A stretch of DNA of 64,000 nt, taken from NCBI RefSeq assembly GCF_000968685.2, contig NZ_LAKD02000027.1:124001-188000 (forward strand). Reading direction: 5' to 3'. The notes below the pieces were generated by a model. That model had not been told where the DNA came from and made no database searches. It was given only the letters and a program-made list of their open reading frames with translations. Positions within the stretch are counted from its first letter, which is position 1; every line of letters begins with the position of its first letter. A program made the translations under genes and the position numbers. Source of the stretch: Streptomyces antioxidans (GTDB taxonomy: Bacteria; Actinomycetota; Actinomycetes; Streptomycetales; Streptomycetaceae). Positions 15,381 through 24,099 of this stretch are shown here, in pieces.

Positions 15381-16766
15381 TCAGATGGCCTTGCCGGGGT
15401 TGAGGATGCCGAGCGGGTCGAAGACGGCCTTGATGGCGCGCTGGAGGGCGAGTCCGGCCGCGCCGAGTTCGTCCTCCAGCCAGCGCCGCTTGGTGACACC
15501 CACCCCGTGCTCGCCGGTGACGGTGCCGCCGAGGGCGAGCGCCGCGCGCACCAACTCATCGGCCGCCGCGTCCAGTTCGGGGGGCGCAGGGGCGGTGGGT
15601 GCAACCCCTTCGGGCACCGGCCGGGAGAGCACCGGGTGCAGATTGCCGTCGGCCGCGTGGGCGACGGACGCGAAGTCCAGCCCGTGCCGTCGCCCGATCC
15701 GCTCCCCCTCCTCGTACATCCGCGCCACCTGCGACGTGGGTACGGCGACGTCCTCGCCGACGGTCCACAGCGGGCGGGTCCGGCCGCGTCCGGAGCGGCG
15801 CAGCTCCCACAGCCGTTCGGCCTCCGCCTCGTCGGTGACCCGGTGCGCGTCCCCGCCGGTGTGGCGCAGCGCGGTGACGACGTCCTCGGCCTCGGCCGCG
15901 GCGGCGTGGCCGTCGGTCCGCACCAGCAGCAGGACATGGCCGCCGTCGGTGAGCCGGGAGCCGGTGTTCTCGTCGATGTTGCGGAGGCTGGGGTGGTCGA
16001 TCAGCTCGGCGATCGCCGGGACGACACCGGTGCGCGAGATCCGCCGTACGCCGTCCAGCGCGGCCCGCACGGACGGGTAGTACGCACTGACCGTGGCGGT
16101 GGCCGCCGGGAGCGGTCGCAGCCGCAGGGTGGCGCCGACGATCACTCCCAGGGTGCCCTCGGAGCCGACGAACAGGGCGGTCAGGTCCAGGCCCGTGACC
16201 CCTTTGACGCTGCGGTGGCCGGTGTGCAGGGCGGTGCCGTCGGCCAGTACGACATCGAGTGCCAGCACGGAGTCACGGGTGACGCCGTACTTGGCGGAGC
16301 GCAGTCCGCCCGCGTTGGTGGCGATGTTCCCGCCGATGGTGGAGATGGCGTGGCTGGCCGGGTCGGGCGCGTAGTACAGGCCGTGGCCTTCGAGCGCCGC
16401 GTTGAGATCGGCGTTGATCACCCCGGGCTGGACGATGACCACCTCGTCCTCGGGTGAGATCTCCACAACGCGGTTCAGCCGTTCGGTACTGAGCACCAGA
16501 CAGCCGTCGACGGCGGTCGCGCCACCGGAGAGGCCGGTGCCCGCGCCGCGGGTCACCACGGGGACGCGGTGGCGGTGGGCGAGTTTCAGGACGGTGGCCA
16601 CCTCGGCCGCGTCACCGGGGCGTACGACGGCGAGCGCCCGGGCCCCGGCCGCCCCGGCCGCCCCGGAGCGGTCGTCGAGGTACGGCAGGGCGTCCGCGCC
16701 CTCGAGCAGGGGTGCGGAGGTCTCGGCGAGGGCTTGGCGCAGCTCACGCGGGAACGTGTCGGTCAC
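15381..16766 (-). CDS. FAD-linked oxidase (GlcD/D-lactate dehydrogenase type), first structural gene of operon C
   Basis: A 461-residue flavoprotein with a PCMH-type FAD domain: VVTRGAGTGLSGGATAVDG near residue 70, then STIGGNIATNAGGLRSAKYG, GVTGLDLTALFVGSEGTLG, and the C-terminal GEHGVGVTKRRWLEDELG. These are the GlcD/vanillyl-alcohol-oxidase family signatures for 2-hydroxyacid dehydrogenases. GTG 16766 is taken as the start because GAGGAAA is about 8 nt upstream; an ATG 72 nt further up has no such site and would intrude toward the attenuator hairpin. With an aminotransferase next door, oxidation of a 2-hydroxy acid to a 2-oxo acid is plausible. The gene is preceded by a leader peptide and a perfect 9-bp stem. 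Confidence 0.88.
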   Translation of the reverse strand: MTDTFPRELRQALAETSAPLLEGADALPYLDDRSGAAGAAGARALAVVRPGDAAEVATVLKLAHRHRVPVVTRGAGTGLSGGATAVDGCLVLSTERLNRVVEISPEDEVVIVQPGVINADLNAALEGHGLYYAPDPASHAISTIGGNIATNAGGLRSAKYGVTRDSVLALDVVLADGTALHTGHRSVKGVTGLDLTALFVGSEGTLGVIVGATLRLRPLPAATATVSAYYPSVRAALDGVRRISRTGVVPAIAELIDHPSLRNIDENTGSRLTDGGHVLLLVRTDGHAAAAEAEDVVTALRHTGGDAHRVTDEAEAERLWELRRSGRGRTRPLWTVGEDVAVPTSQVARMYEEGERIGRRHGLDFASVAHAADGNLHPVLSRPVPEGVAPTAPAPPELDAAADELVRAALALGGTVTGEHGVGVTKRRWLEDELGAAGLALQRAIKAVFDPLGILNPGKAI

Positions 16767-16840
16767 GGTGGTTTCCTCATGGGTGCGCGGGCTCTTCGGC
16801 GCCGACGCAGGCAAGTTGACGGACCCGTCGTGCCGCACGG

Positions 16841-16865
16841 CGTACGGGGGGCACGGCCCCGTACG
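16841..16865 (-). promoter_or_regulatory. Attenuator-like hairpin between leader peptide and operon C
   Basis: On the transcribed strand CGTACGGGG pairs perfectly with CCCCGTACG (9 bp) across a 7-nt loop CCGTGCC. It lies 65 bp after the leader stop at 16931 and 75 bp before the GTG at 16766. It is the strongest hairpin in the leader-to-gene gap. No U-run follows. Its placement matches the hairpins after the leaders at 3789 and 4087. Confidence 0.6.
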
Positions 16866-16930
16866 GGCAGACGGATCACACAGGGGAAACAGCTGGGAGG
16901 AGGGCGCCCCGACGGGCAGCCGTCAATGCC

Positions 16931-17002
16931 TCAACAACACTGCGCGCTCACCACTCGACCGAGGTCGACGTGGTGGCGGTGCACCAGAAGCGTGGAGGCC
17001 AT
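16931..17002 (-). CDS. Putative Cys-type leader peptide of operon C
   Basis: A 23-residue open frame starting ATG 17002. It begins MASTLLVHRHHVDLGRVVSA and ends with Gln and two Cys codons (TGT TGT) directly before TGA. The R-H-H-V-D-L-G-R-V-V-S signature matches the short leader peptides found upstream of sulfur and flavin-monooxygenase operons in Streptomyces. The tandem Cys codons at the very end are what a Cys-tRNA-sensing attenuator would need. A GGGTGG lies about 6 nt upstream of the ATG. The next structural gene on this strand is the FAD-linked oxidase at 16766, with a strong hairpin in between. Confidence 0.78.
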   Translation of the reverse strand: MASTLLVHRHHVDLGRVVSAQCC

Positions 17003-17317
17003 GGGCGCCACCCAACACCGGCATTCGTGTACTGGTCAAGCAGCGACCAGCATGCGGAACGGCGGACGGCCGCCCGGCACACCGCGCATCTCACCATGCG
17101 GTCCGCTGTTGACCTCGGCAGACAGCGGTGTGAGCATCCCATCCCATGTCGCGCACTCTTCTCTGCACGCGCCGCCGCACGGTCGATCACATGGTGATCA
17201 CCAGTGCCGCCTGTTTCTCTCACTGACCTCATTCCCGCTCGGGGCCGGCCCGCCACCTTCCCTCTGCCGTCGGCGCGCCCGCCCGCACCCTCCCCAGAGC
17301 GTCGAGGAGTACACACG
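17003..17317. promoter_or_regulatory. Divergent regulatory region between leader peptide and metN-like gene, with GATCAC dyad
   Basis: About 315 bp with no convincing gene. It must hold the promoters of both operons. The clearest element is GATCAC-ATG-GTGATC (17185-17199), which overlaps a perfect 10-bp palindrome GGTGATCACC (17193-17202); the same palindrome lies at 3738-3747. A weak 33-codon open frame at 17096-17197 on the plus strand contains AVDLGRQRC and may be a decayed or alternative leader for the metN-like operon, but it lacks the full signature. Confidence 0.45.
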
Positions 17318-18388
17318 GTGATCCGTGTAGAGAAACTGCACAAGACCTTCGGCACCGGTACCCGTGCGCGGCCGGTGCTCCATGACGTCGATCTGACCAT
17401 CGCGCAGGGCACCATCGGCGCCGTCGTCGGCCCGAGTGGCGCGGGGAAGAGCACCCTGGCCCGCTGTGTGAACCTGCTGGAACGCCCCACATCAGGGCGG
17501 GTGCGGGTGGCCGGAACCGATGTGACGGACCTTCCGGAACGTGAACTCCGCGATGCGCGGCGGGCCATCGGAACGGTCTTCCAGTCGGCCAATCTGCTGC
17601 GTCGGCGCACGGCGGCGCAGAACGTCGCGATGCCACTGCGCTATCTCGGCGTGACCGCCCGGGAGGAGAAGCGCCGGGTCGCCGAGCTGCTGGAGCGGGT
17701 CGGCCTCGCGGACCGGGCCGCCGACTACCCGGCCCAGCTCTCCGGTGGCCAGCGCCAACGCGTGGGCATCGCACGGGCGTTGGCGCTGCGGCCCAAGGTA
17801 CTGCTGTCCGACGAGGCCACCTCCGGTCTGGACCCGGCCGCCACCCGGTCCGTCCTCGCCCTGCTGCGCGAGCTGACCACCGACCTGGATCTGGCCATCC
17901 TCCTGATCACCCATGAGATGGAGGTGGTCCGCGAAGTGGCGGACACCGCCGCCCTGCTGCGCGAGGGGCGGGTGGTGGAGTCTGGGCCCGTCCGGCAGTT
18001 GGTGGCCGACCCGCACTCCGCGCTGGGCAACGCGCTCCTCCCCGACCGGCCGGTCTCCCGGGACCGGCGGGGGCTGGGCACCTGGCGACTCACCTACCAG
18101 GGCCACGCGGTGCCCACGGACTGGCTGACCCGGCTCGGCGCGGACCACGGGCTCGATGTCCATCTGCTGTCCGCGACGGTGGAGGAGATCGCCGGGCGGG
18201 CCGCGGGCCGTGCGACCGTGGCGGTCGGCCACGACCGGGCGGAGGAGCTGACCGCCGCCCTGGGCGGCTGGGGGATCCACGCCGAACCACTGCCTGAACC
18301 GCCGTCCCCGGTCCCGGCGGACGAACCGGCCGCCCCCGGACCGGCGTCCGAGACCACCGCGGAGACGGTCGAGGAGGCGGTCGTATGA
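17318..18388 (+). CDS. metN: MetN-type ABC transporter ATP-binding protein with NIL domain
   Basis: A 356-residue ATPase. The GTG at 17318 has GAGGAG at 17304-17309. Walker A is VGPSGAGKSTLARCVNLLERP, the Q-loop contains VFQSANLLRRRTAAQNVAMPL, the signature is LSGGQRQRVGIARAL and Walker B is VLLSDEATSGLDP. These match MetN closely. Residues about 245-330 form the C-terminal NIL (ligand-sensing) domain used by MetN for substrate trans-inhibition, followed by a Pro/Ala-rich tail. It overlaps the permease by 4 bp. The family imports methionine; because two NtaA/DszA-type oxygenases and a DszC-like enzyme follow in the operon, the physiological substrate may be another organosulfur compound. Confidence 0.88.
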   Translation: MIRVEKLHKTFGTGTRARPVLHDVDLTIAQGTIGAVVGPSGAGKSTLARCVNLLERPTSGRVRVAGTDVTDLPERELRDARRAIGTVFQSANLLRRRTAAQNVAMPLRYLGVTAREEKRRVAELLERVGLADRAADYPAQLSGGQRQRVGIARALALRPKVLLSDEATSGLDPAATRSVLALLRELTTDLDLAILLITHEMEVVREVADTAALLREGRVVESGPVRQLVADPHSALGNALLPDRPVSRDRRGLGTWRLTYQGHAVPTDWLTRLGADHGLDVHLLSATVEEIAGRAAGRATVAVGHDRAEELTAALGGWGIHAEPLPEPPSPVPADEPAAPGPASETTAETVEEAVV

Positions 18389-19044
18389 GCACCGACCTCG
18401 ACCAGCTCTGGCCGCTGCTCTTCCCCGCGATCGGGCAGACCCTGCGGATGGTCGCGGCCGTCATGCTCATCGTCATCGCCGTGGGCACCCCGGTGGGCGT
18501 GGTGCTCCACAACTCCTCGCCCGGCGCGCTGTTCCCGCACCGGGCGCTGCGGGCCACGCTGAGCTGGGTGGTCAACCTGGGCCGTTCGCTGCCGTTCCTG
18601 ATCCTGATGGCCGCGATCATTCCGTTCACCCGGTATGTGGCGGGCACGACCATCGGGGTGTCCGCGGCGATCGTGCCGATGTCGCTCGCGGGCATCCCCT
18701 ACTTCGCGCGGCTGGTGGAAACGGCCCTGCGGGAGATACCCCGCGAGGCCACCGAGGCGGGGCGCGCCGCGGGCGGCTCACGCCTTCAGGTGATCGTGTC
18801 CGTGCAACTGGCGGAGGCGCTGCCCGCGCTGGCGGGAAGCCTGACCATCGCGATCGTCGGCATGCTGGAATTCTCCGCCATCGCCGGGACCATCGGCGCC
18901 GGTGGCATCGGCTACCTCGCCATCAGCTACGGCTACGAGCGCTTCGACACGACGGTCATGACCGCCACGATCGTCACGCTCATCGTCATGGTTCAGGTGA
19001 TCCAGTTCACCGGCGACCGCGTCGTGCGCCGTCTGTCCCACTGA
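18385..19044 (+). CDS. metI: MetI-type ABC transporter permease
   Basis: A 219-residue permease with five or six hydrophobic helices. It opens with the MetI-like LLFPAIGQTLRMVAAVMLIV and has the NLGRSLPFLILMAAIIPFTR segment, the coupling loop EIPREATEAGRAAGGSRLQV and the conserved GTIGAGGIGYLAISYGYERF. It starts inside the stop of the ATPase gene (ATGA) and is followed after 103 bp by the binding protein. Together with the genes at 17318 and 19148 it makes a complete MetNIQ-type importer. Confidence 0.9.
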   Translation: MSTDLDQLWPLLFPAIGQTLRMVAAVMLIVIAVGTPVGVVLHNSSPGALFPHRALRATLSWVVNLGRSLPFLILMAAIIPFTRYVAGTTIGVSAAIVPMSLAGIPYFARLVETALREIPREATEAGRAAGGSRLQVIVSVQLAEALPALAGSLTIAIVGMLEFSAIAGTIGAGGIGYLAISYGYERFDTTVMTATIVTLIVMVQVIQFTGDRVVRRLSH

Positions 19045-19147
19045 GGTCATCGAGGCCGCGGAAACCGCTGCGGCCACCGCACCCCGAACCTCCTCCCCCA
19101 GCCCACCCCGCACCGCCGGACCCTCGTCATCCCACCGGGGAACACCC

Positions 19148-20041
19148 ATGCCTTTCGTCCATGACCACGGCTTCGAGCTGAAGTCCAGACTGCCCCGCCG
19201 CATCGCCGCCATCGCGGCGCTCAGCGCCGTCGCCCTCGCCGTCGGCTCGCTGATCGCCGCACGGGTGAGCGGCGAGGACCACCCGCCCCTGGGAAAGACC
19301 CTGAAGGTCGGCTACAACCAGGGGAGCATTCCGCAGAACGCCATCGTGAAGTACGTCGCCGCCAGGGTCGACCGGGACCACGGCATCAGGGTCGAGCCGT
19401 ATCCGGTCAACGACGCCAACCAGGTCAACGGCTCGACCGCGGACGGCAAGCTGGCCGCGAACATCACCCAGCACGCCGAATGGCTCAAGGTGATCGTGGC
19501 CAACGAGGGCTACGAGGCCAGGGCCGTCCAGCCCATCTTCACCCAGGCGTTCGCCCTGTACTCGCAGAAGTACCGCGCCGTGCGGGAGCTCCCGCACGGC
19601 GCGCGGATCACCCTGCCCAACGACCCGGCGAACCAGACCCAGGCGCTGCTGACCCTCCAGAAGGTGGGGCTGATCAAGCTCAAGAAGGAGGTGGACCCGC
19701 TCACCGCGCAGCTGGGCGACATCGCCGAGAACCCGCACGGCTTCCGATGGCACGAGGTGTCCCTGGACGCCATCTCCCGCTCCCTGCCGGATGTCGACGC
19801 CGCCATCAACTACGCCTACAAGTTCCGGGTCGCCAAGATCCCGGTCAAGCAGCGCATCCTGCTGCCCCCGGCCGACGAGCGCTTCGCCATCCAGCTCGTC
19901 GTCGGCGACGCCTACGCCGACGACCCCGCCATCACCCGGCTCAAGGCGGCGTTCGCCGACCCCCGGGTGGCCCGGTTCATCAAGAACAACCTCGATGTGG
20001 AGACCCAGCCCGCCAAGATCCCCGCCGACCAGCGACAGTGA
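19148..20041 (+). CDS. metQ: MetQ/NlpA-family substrate-binding protein without a lipobox
   Basis: A 297-residue binding protein of the NlpA/MetQ family: LKVGYNQGSIPQNAIVKYVA, VNGSTADGKLAANITQHAEWL, then IAENPHGFRWHEVSLDAI and the late DDPAITRLKAAFADPRVARF. The N-terminus has one hydrophobic helix (about residues 19-41, IAAIAALSAVALAVGSLIA) but no Cys for lipid attachment, unlike classic MetQ. It may therefore stay anchored by an uncleaved signal. Substrate pocket residues differ from methionine-binding MetQ as far as can be judged by eye. GGGGAA precedes the ATG. Confidence 0.85.
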   Translation: MPFVHDHGFELKSRLPRRIAAIAALSAVALAVGSLIAARVSGEDHPPLGKTLKVGYNQGSIPQNAIVKYVAARVDRDHGIRVEPYPVNDANQVNGSTADGKLAANITQHAEWLKVIVANEGYEARAVQPIFTQAFALYSQKYRAVRELPHGARITLPNDPANQTQALLTLQKVGLIKLKKEVDPLTAQLGDIAENPHGFRWHEVSLDAISRSLPDVDAAINYAYKFRVAKIPVKQRILLPPADERFAIQLVVGDAYADDPAITRLKAAFADPRVARFIKNNLDVETQPAKIPADQRQ

Positions 20042-20049
20042 GCCGCCCC

Positions 20050-21414
20050 ATGACCCTTCCGCCCGCCAGGCGACACCTGCACCTCAATGTCAACGTCTTC
20101 CAGTCCGGGATCTTCGCGGGTGCGTGGCGCGCCCCCGACGGCGATCCGCGCGCCGCCTTCTCCCTCGACCACTACATCACCACCGCCCGTATCGCCGAGG
20201 CCGCGAAGCTCGACGCCGTCTTCCTCGCCGACACCCCCGTCCTCACCCCCGATATCGCCCACCGTCCCGAATACGCGCTGGAACCCACCGTGATCCTGGC
20301 CGGGATCGCGGCCCACACCCGCCGTATCGGCCTGATCGCCACCGCCTCCACCAGCTATAACGAGCCCTACAACATCGCACGCCGGTTCGCCGCGCTGGAC
20401 CACCTCAGCCGGGGCCGCGCCGGGTTCAACGCGGTGACCACGGCCGGTCCGGCCGCCGCCCGCAACTTCGGTCTCGACCAGGCGCCCGCCCACCGCGACC
20501 GCTACCGGCGCGCCGCCGAGTTCGTCGGCGTCGTGGGTGCGCTGTGGGACAGCTGGGAGGACGACGCGCTCGTCGGGGACCCCGCGCGCGGGGTGTTCGC
20601 CGACCCGGCCCGTATCCACACCATCGACCACCAGGGCGAGTTCTTCCGGGTCCGGGGGCCGCTGAACACCCCGCGGTCGCCGCAGGGCCGCCCCGTGCTC
20701 GTCCAGGCGGGTGGCTCGCCCGACGGTATCGAACTCGCCGCAGCGCACGCCGAGGCCGTCTTCAGCGCCGCCCAGACCCTGGACGAGGGCAAGGCGTACT
20801 ACCGCGCCGTCAAGTCCCGCGCCGCCGCGCTCGGCCGTGACCCCGACGGCATCGTGGTGCTGCCCGGGCTGTCGACGGTGGTCGCCGCCACTCGCGACGA
20901 GGCGCTGGAGCGGCTGAACGGCCTCCAGGACCTCATTCCGCTCCGCTACGGCCTGGACCGACTGGCCGCCCTCCTCGGCATCGACGCCGACGCCCTCGAC
21001 CCGGACGCGGAACTGCCGTGGGACCTCATCGGCCCCGCCGAAAGCGTCCAGGGGCTCCAGACCTTCTTCACCGTCACCACCGACCTCGCCCGGCGCGAGC
21101 GGCTGACCGCCCGGCAACTGATCCGGCGGCTCGGCGGCGGGCTCGGACACCGTGTCGTCGCGGGCGGCCCGGCCGATATCGCCGACACCATCGAGGAGTG
21201 GTTCACCCAAGGGGCGGCCGACGGCTTCAACCTGATGCCCGATGTGCTCCCCAGCGGTCTCGCGGCCTTCGCCGAGCACGTCATCCCCGAGCTGCGCCGC
21301 CGGGGGCTGTTCCGGGACGAGTACGCGGGCGCCACGCTGCGCGACCACTTCGGCCTGGCCCGGCCCCCGGTCGTCCGGTACGCACCCGACACGGCGGAGG
21401 TGCTGGTCCGATGA
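20050..21414 (+). CDS. NtaA/SnaA/DszA-family FMN-dependent monooxygenase
   Basis: A 454-residue monooxygenase. Landmarks: LHLNVNVFQSGIFAGAWR at the start, AAKLDAVFLADTP, TASTSYNEPYNIARRFAALD, AGFNAVTTAGPAAARNFG and WDSWEDDALVGD, then PRSPQGRPVLVQAGGSPDG; these are the DszA/NtaA flavin and substrate elements. ATG 20050 is used. An in-frame GTG at 20038 overlaps the MetQ stop as GTGA and is a real alternative. The C-terminus LRDHFGLARPP is shared with the next gene, which is a clear tandem paralogue. It probably oxidises the compound brought in by the MetNIQ-type importer. Confidence 0.92.
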   Translation: MTLPPARRHLHLNVNVFQSGIFAGAWRAPDGDPRAAFSLDHYITTARIAEAAKLDAVFLADTPVLTPDIAHRPEYALEPTVILAGIAAHTRRIGLIATASTSYNEPYNIARRFAALDHLSRGRAGFNAVTTAGPAAARNFGLDQAPAHRDRYRRAAEFVGVVGALWDSWEDDALVGDPARGVFADPARIHTIDHQGEFFRVRGPLNTPRSPQGRPVLVQAGGSPDGIELAAAHAEAVFSAAQTLDEGKAYYRAVKSRAAALGRDPDGIVVLPGLSTVVAATRDEALERLNGLQDLIPLRYGLDRLAALLGIDADALDPDAELPWDLIGPAESVQGLQTFFTVTTDLARRERLTARQLIRRLGGGLGHRVVAGGPADIADTIEEWFTQGAADGFNLMPDVLPSGLAAFAEHVIPELRRRGLFRDEYAGATLRDHFGLARPPVVRYAPDTAEVLVR

Positions 21415-22781
21415 CACGACGGCTCAGTCTGCTGGTCAACATCACCGGCGCCGGGAACCACCCCGGGGCCTGGACCCTGCCCGGCCGGGCCCCGGACGCC
21501 TACGTCGACCCGGACCACCATCTGCGGGTGGCCCGTACCGCCGAGCACGGCGCCCTCGACGGGGTGTTCCTCGCCGACATCCCCGCCCTCCACGGCGACA
21601 TCGGCCGGGGCCCCGGGCAGGCCCTGGAACCGTCGATGCTGCTGACCTACCTCGCGGCCGCCACGGAGCGCATCGGGGTCGTCTTCACCGGGTCCACCAC
21701 CCTCAACGAGCCCTACAACCTCGCCCGCCGGGTCCTCTCTCTCGACCACGCCGCACAGGGGCGCGCCGGATGGAACGCGGTCGCCACCTTCTTCCCCGAC
21801 GCGGCGCGGAACTTCGGTCTCGACACCGTCCTCGACCCCGCCACCCGCTACCGCAGGGCGGAGGAGTTCATCGGTCTGGTGCACCGGCTGTGGGATTCCT
21901 GGGAGGACGGCGCGCTCATCGCGGACACCCGCGGTGCGCGCTTCGCGGACCCCGACCGGATTCACGCGGCCGGCCACACCGGCGAGTTCTTCGATGTCGC
22001 GGGGCCGCTCAATGTGCCGCGCTCCCCGCAGGGCCGCCCCGTGACGATGCAGGCCGGGGCCTCGCCACCGGGCGTGGCGCTCGCGGGGCGCTTCGCCGAG
22101 GCCGTCTACACCCCGCTGCTCGACCACGAGGCGGCGCGCGGCTACCGCGCCCGCCTCGCCGAGCAGGCGCGGGGTTACGGACGTGAGGTGTCCGGCATCC
22201 GGCTGCTGCCCGGCCTCACCCCGGTGCTCGGCAGCACCGAGGCGGAGGCCCGCGCGCGCTTCGCCGCGCTGGAGGCGGGTGTGCACGAGGACGCGCGGCA
22301 GCTCGCCCGGGTGGCCCGTACCCTCGGCCTCGACCCGGCCACCACCGATCCCGAAGCCCCGCTGACCGAGGCCCAGTTGTCGGGTCCGCCACCGGACCGG
22401 CTGCCCACCGGGTTCTTCCGCACCCATGCCGAGATCGCCCGCCGTGAGGGGCTGTCCCTGGCCGGGCTCGCCGCCCGCACCATCGGCGGCCACCGGTCGG
22501 TCGTCGGCACCCCGGAGCGGATCGCGGACGACCTCACCGACTGGTGGGCGGCCGGTCTGGTGGACGGCTTCACCCTGCTGCCCGACGCGCTGCCCGACGG
22601 CCTGGAAGCCTTCGTCGACCACGTCCTGCCGATCCTGCGGGACCGCGGCGCCTTCCGCCACGGCTATACGGGCACCACCCTCCGCGACCACCTGGGGCTC
22701 CCCGCACCGGCGCCCTCGTACGAGCCTTCAGAACAGAAGTCGTACGAGCCTTCAGAACAGAAAGGGGCCACGGCCCGATGA
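21411..22781 (+). CDS. NtaA/SnaA/DszA-family FMN-dependent monooxygenase (tandem paralogue)
   Basis: A 456-residue paralogue of the preceding gene, joined by an ATGA overlap. It has LDGVFLADIPALHGDIG, STTLNEPYNLARRVLSLDHA, AGWNAVATFFPDAARNFG, LWDSWEDGALIAD and PRSPQGRPVTMQAGASP. The C-terminus runs past the usual LRDHLGLPAP into an exact tandem repeat of the 8-residue unit SYEPSEQK, caused by a 24-bp DNA duplication. The stop overlaps the start of the DszC-like gene. Two adjacent family members suggest either a two-substrate pathway or a heteromeric enzyme. Confidence 0.92.
   Translation: MTRRLSLLVNITGAGNHPGAWTLPGRAPDAYVDPDHHLRVARTAEHGALDGVFLADIPALHGDIGRGPGQALEPSMLLTYLAAATERIGVVFTGSTTLNEPYNLARRVLSLDHAAQGRAGWNAVATFFPDAARNFGLDTVLDPATRYRRAEEFIGLVHRLWDSWEDGALIADTRGARFADPDRIHAAGHTGEFFDVAGPLNVPRSPQGRPVTMQAGASPPGVALAGRFAEAVYTPLLDHEAARGYRARLAEQARGYGREVSGIRLLPGLTPVLGSTEAEARARFAALEAGVHEDARQLARVARTLGLDPATTDPEAPLTEAQLSGPPPDRLPTGFFRTHAEIARREGLSLAGLAARTIGGHRSVVGTPERIADDLTDWWAAGLVDGFTLLPDALPDGLEAFVDHVLPILRDRGAFRHGYTGTTLRDHLGLPAPAPSYEPSEQKSYEPSEQKGATAR
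22716..22763 (+). repeat. 24-bp tandem duplication in the tail of a monooxygenase gene
   Basis: Two copies of a 24-bp unit (22716-22739 and 22740-22763) that differ only in the last base. Each encodes SYEPSEQK in frame. The second copy ends in AGAAAGG, which also serves as the Shine-Dalgarno of the next gene (ATG 22778). The duplication is in frame and probably tolerated because it adds to a disordered tail. Confidence 0.95.
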
Positions 22782-23992
22782 ACACCACCACGGCCCCGCG
22801 GACCGCCACGGTGCGGGACGTCCTCGACCGGGTGCCGGAGCTGACCGCCGCCCTCTCCGTCGACACGGCGCGCCGCGAGGCCGAGCGGGAACTGCCGTAC
22901 GGGTCCATGGACGCGGTACGGGCGAGCACCATCGGATCCCTGCGGGTCCCGGTGGCGCACGGCGGCCCGGGGGCGGGCCTCGTGGACCTCTTCCGGGTGG
23001 TCATCGACCTCGCGGAGGCGGACTCCAATGTGGCACAGGCGCTCCGGCCGCACTTCGGGTTCGTCGAGAAGCTCATCAGCGACGGCGGGACGGAGGACCG
23101 CGAGCGGTGGTTCGCGGCGGCGCTGGCGGGCGAGCTCTTCGGCAACGCCACCGGGGAGACCGCCGCCAAGCACCCCGGCGACATCGACACCGCGCTGGTG
23201 CCCGACGGCGACCGCTACCGGCTGAGCGGTACGAAGTACTACAGCACCGGCAGCCTGTTCGCCGACTGGGTGGTCATCGCCGCGAAGGACCACCTCGACC
23301 AGCGGGTCCGCGTGGTGCTCCCGCACGGCCGCCCCGGGCTGCGGCTGATCGACGACTGGGACGGCATGGGCCAGCGCATGACGGCGAGCGGCACCACGGA
23401 GCTGGAGGACGTGGCGGTGTACCCGCACGAGGTGGTCGTGGACGAGGCCGTGGGGGTGCGCCGGACCCATCTCGGCGCGTACCACCAGCTCTTCCTCGCC
23501 GCCGTGGAGACCGGCATCGCCAAGAACGCGGTGCGCGACGCGATCGGCTACGCCCGCGACCGGGCCCGCGCGGTCCGCCACAGCGGTGTCGACCACGCGA
23601 TCCAGGACCCGTTCGTCCAGCACACCGTGGGCGAGATCGCGGCGCTCGGGTACGGGGCCGAGGCCACCGTGCTGCGCGCGGCGGCCGCCATCGACCGCGC
23701 CATCGCCGGTCCCCGCGGCGAGGACGGCGTCGCGGGCGGCGAACCGGCGCTCGCCGGGGCGGCCACCGAGGTGGCGCAGGCGCAGGTGGTGGCCGCCCAG
23801 GCAGCTCTGCGGGCGGCGGAGCGGCTGTACGACGTGGGCGGGGCCTCGGCCACCCGGCGCGAGTTCAACTTCGACCGCCACTGGCGCAACGCCCGCACCC
23901 TGGTCAGCCACAATCCGATCGCCCACAAGGCACGGGTGGTGGGCGACTACCTCCTCAACGCGGAGCCGCCGCCGCTGACGGGGTTCTTCTGA
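22778..23992 (+). CDS. Acyl-CoA-dehydrogenase-fold monooxygenase (DszC/SfnB-like)
   Basis: A 404-residue protein of the acyl-CoA dehydrogenase flavin fold in its DszC/SfnB (sulfur acquisition) branch. SLRVPVAHGGPGAGLVDLFRVV and the NVAQALRPHFGFVEKLI segment occupy the N-terminal helical domain. LFGNATGETAAKHPGDI and YRLSGTKYYSTGSLFADWV form the middle beta domain with the flavin contact, and DVGGASATRREFNFDRHWRNARTLVSHNP is the C-terminal helix pair. These enzymes are FMNH2-dependent S-oxygenases rather than dehydrogenases. Its coupling to two DszA-like enzymes mirrors the DszC/DszA division of labour (sulfoxidation, then C-S cleavage). ATG 22778 overlaps the previous stop. Confidence 0.88.
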   Translation: MNTTTAPRTATVRDVLDRVPELTAALSVDTARREAERELPYGSMDAVRASTIGSLRVPVAHGGPGAGLVDLFRVVIDLAEADSNVAQALRPHFGFVEKLISDGGTEDRERWFAAALAGELFGNATGETAAKHPGDIDTALVPDGDRYRLSGTKYYSTGSLFADWVVIAAKDHLDQRVRVVLPHGRPGLRLIDDWDGMGQRMTASGTTELEDVAVYPHEVVVDEAVGVRRTHLGAYHQLFLAAVETGIAKNAVRDAIGYARDRARAVRHSGVDHAIQDPFVQHTVGEIAALGYGAEATVLRAAAAIDRAIAGPRGEDGVAGGEPALAGAATEVAQAQVVAAQAALRAAERLYDVGGASATRREFNFDRHWRNARTLVSHNPIAHKARVVGDYLLNAEPPPLTGFF

Positions 23993-24099
23993 GCCGGGGT
24001 TCTCCTGGGCCCGTGCCCGGGCCGCCCGGTGGGCCACCGTGGCGCACGCGCCGCCGGGGGACACCGCCGACACACAGCCGTCACATCCGCAGGGGCATA

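Noticed and set aside
17096..17197. Plus-strand 33-codon frame with AVDLGRQRC as leader for the metN-like operon
   Set aside because: Only part of the signature is present, there is no good ribosome site and no hairpin was found before the GTG; kept only as a note.
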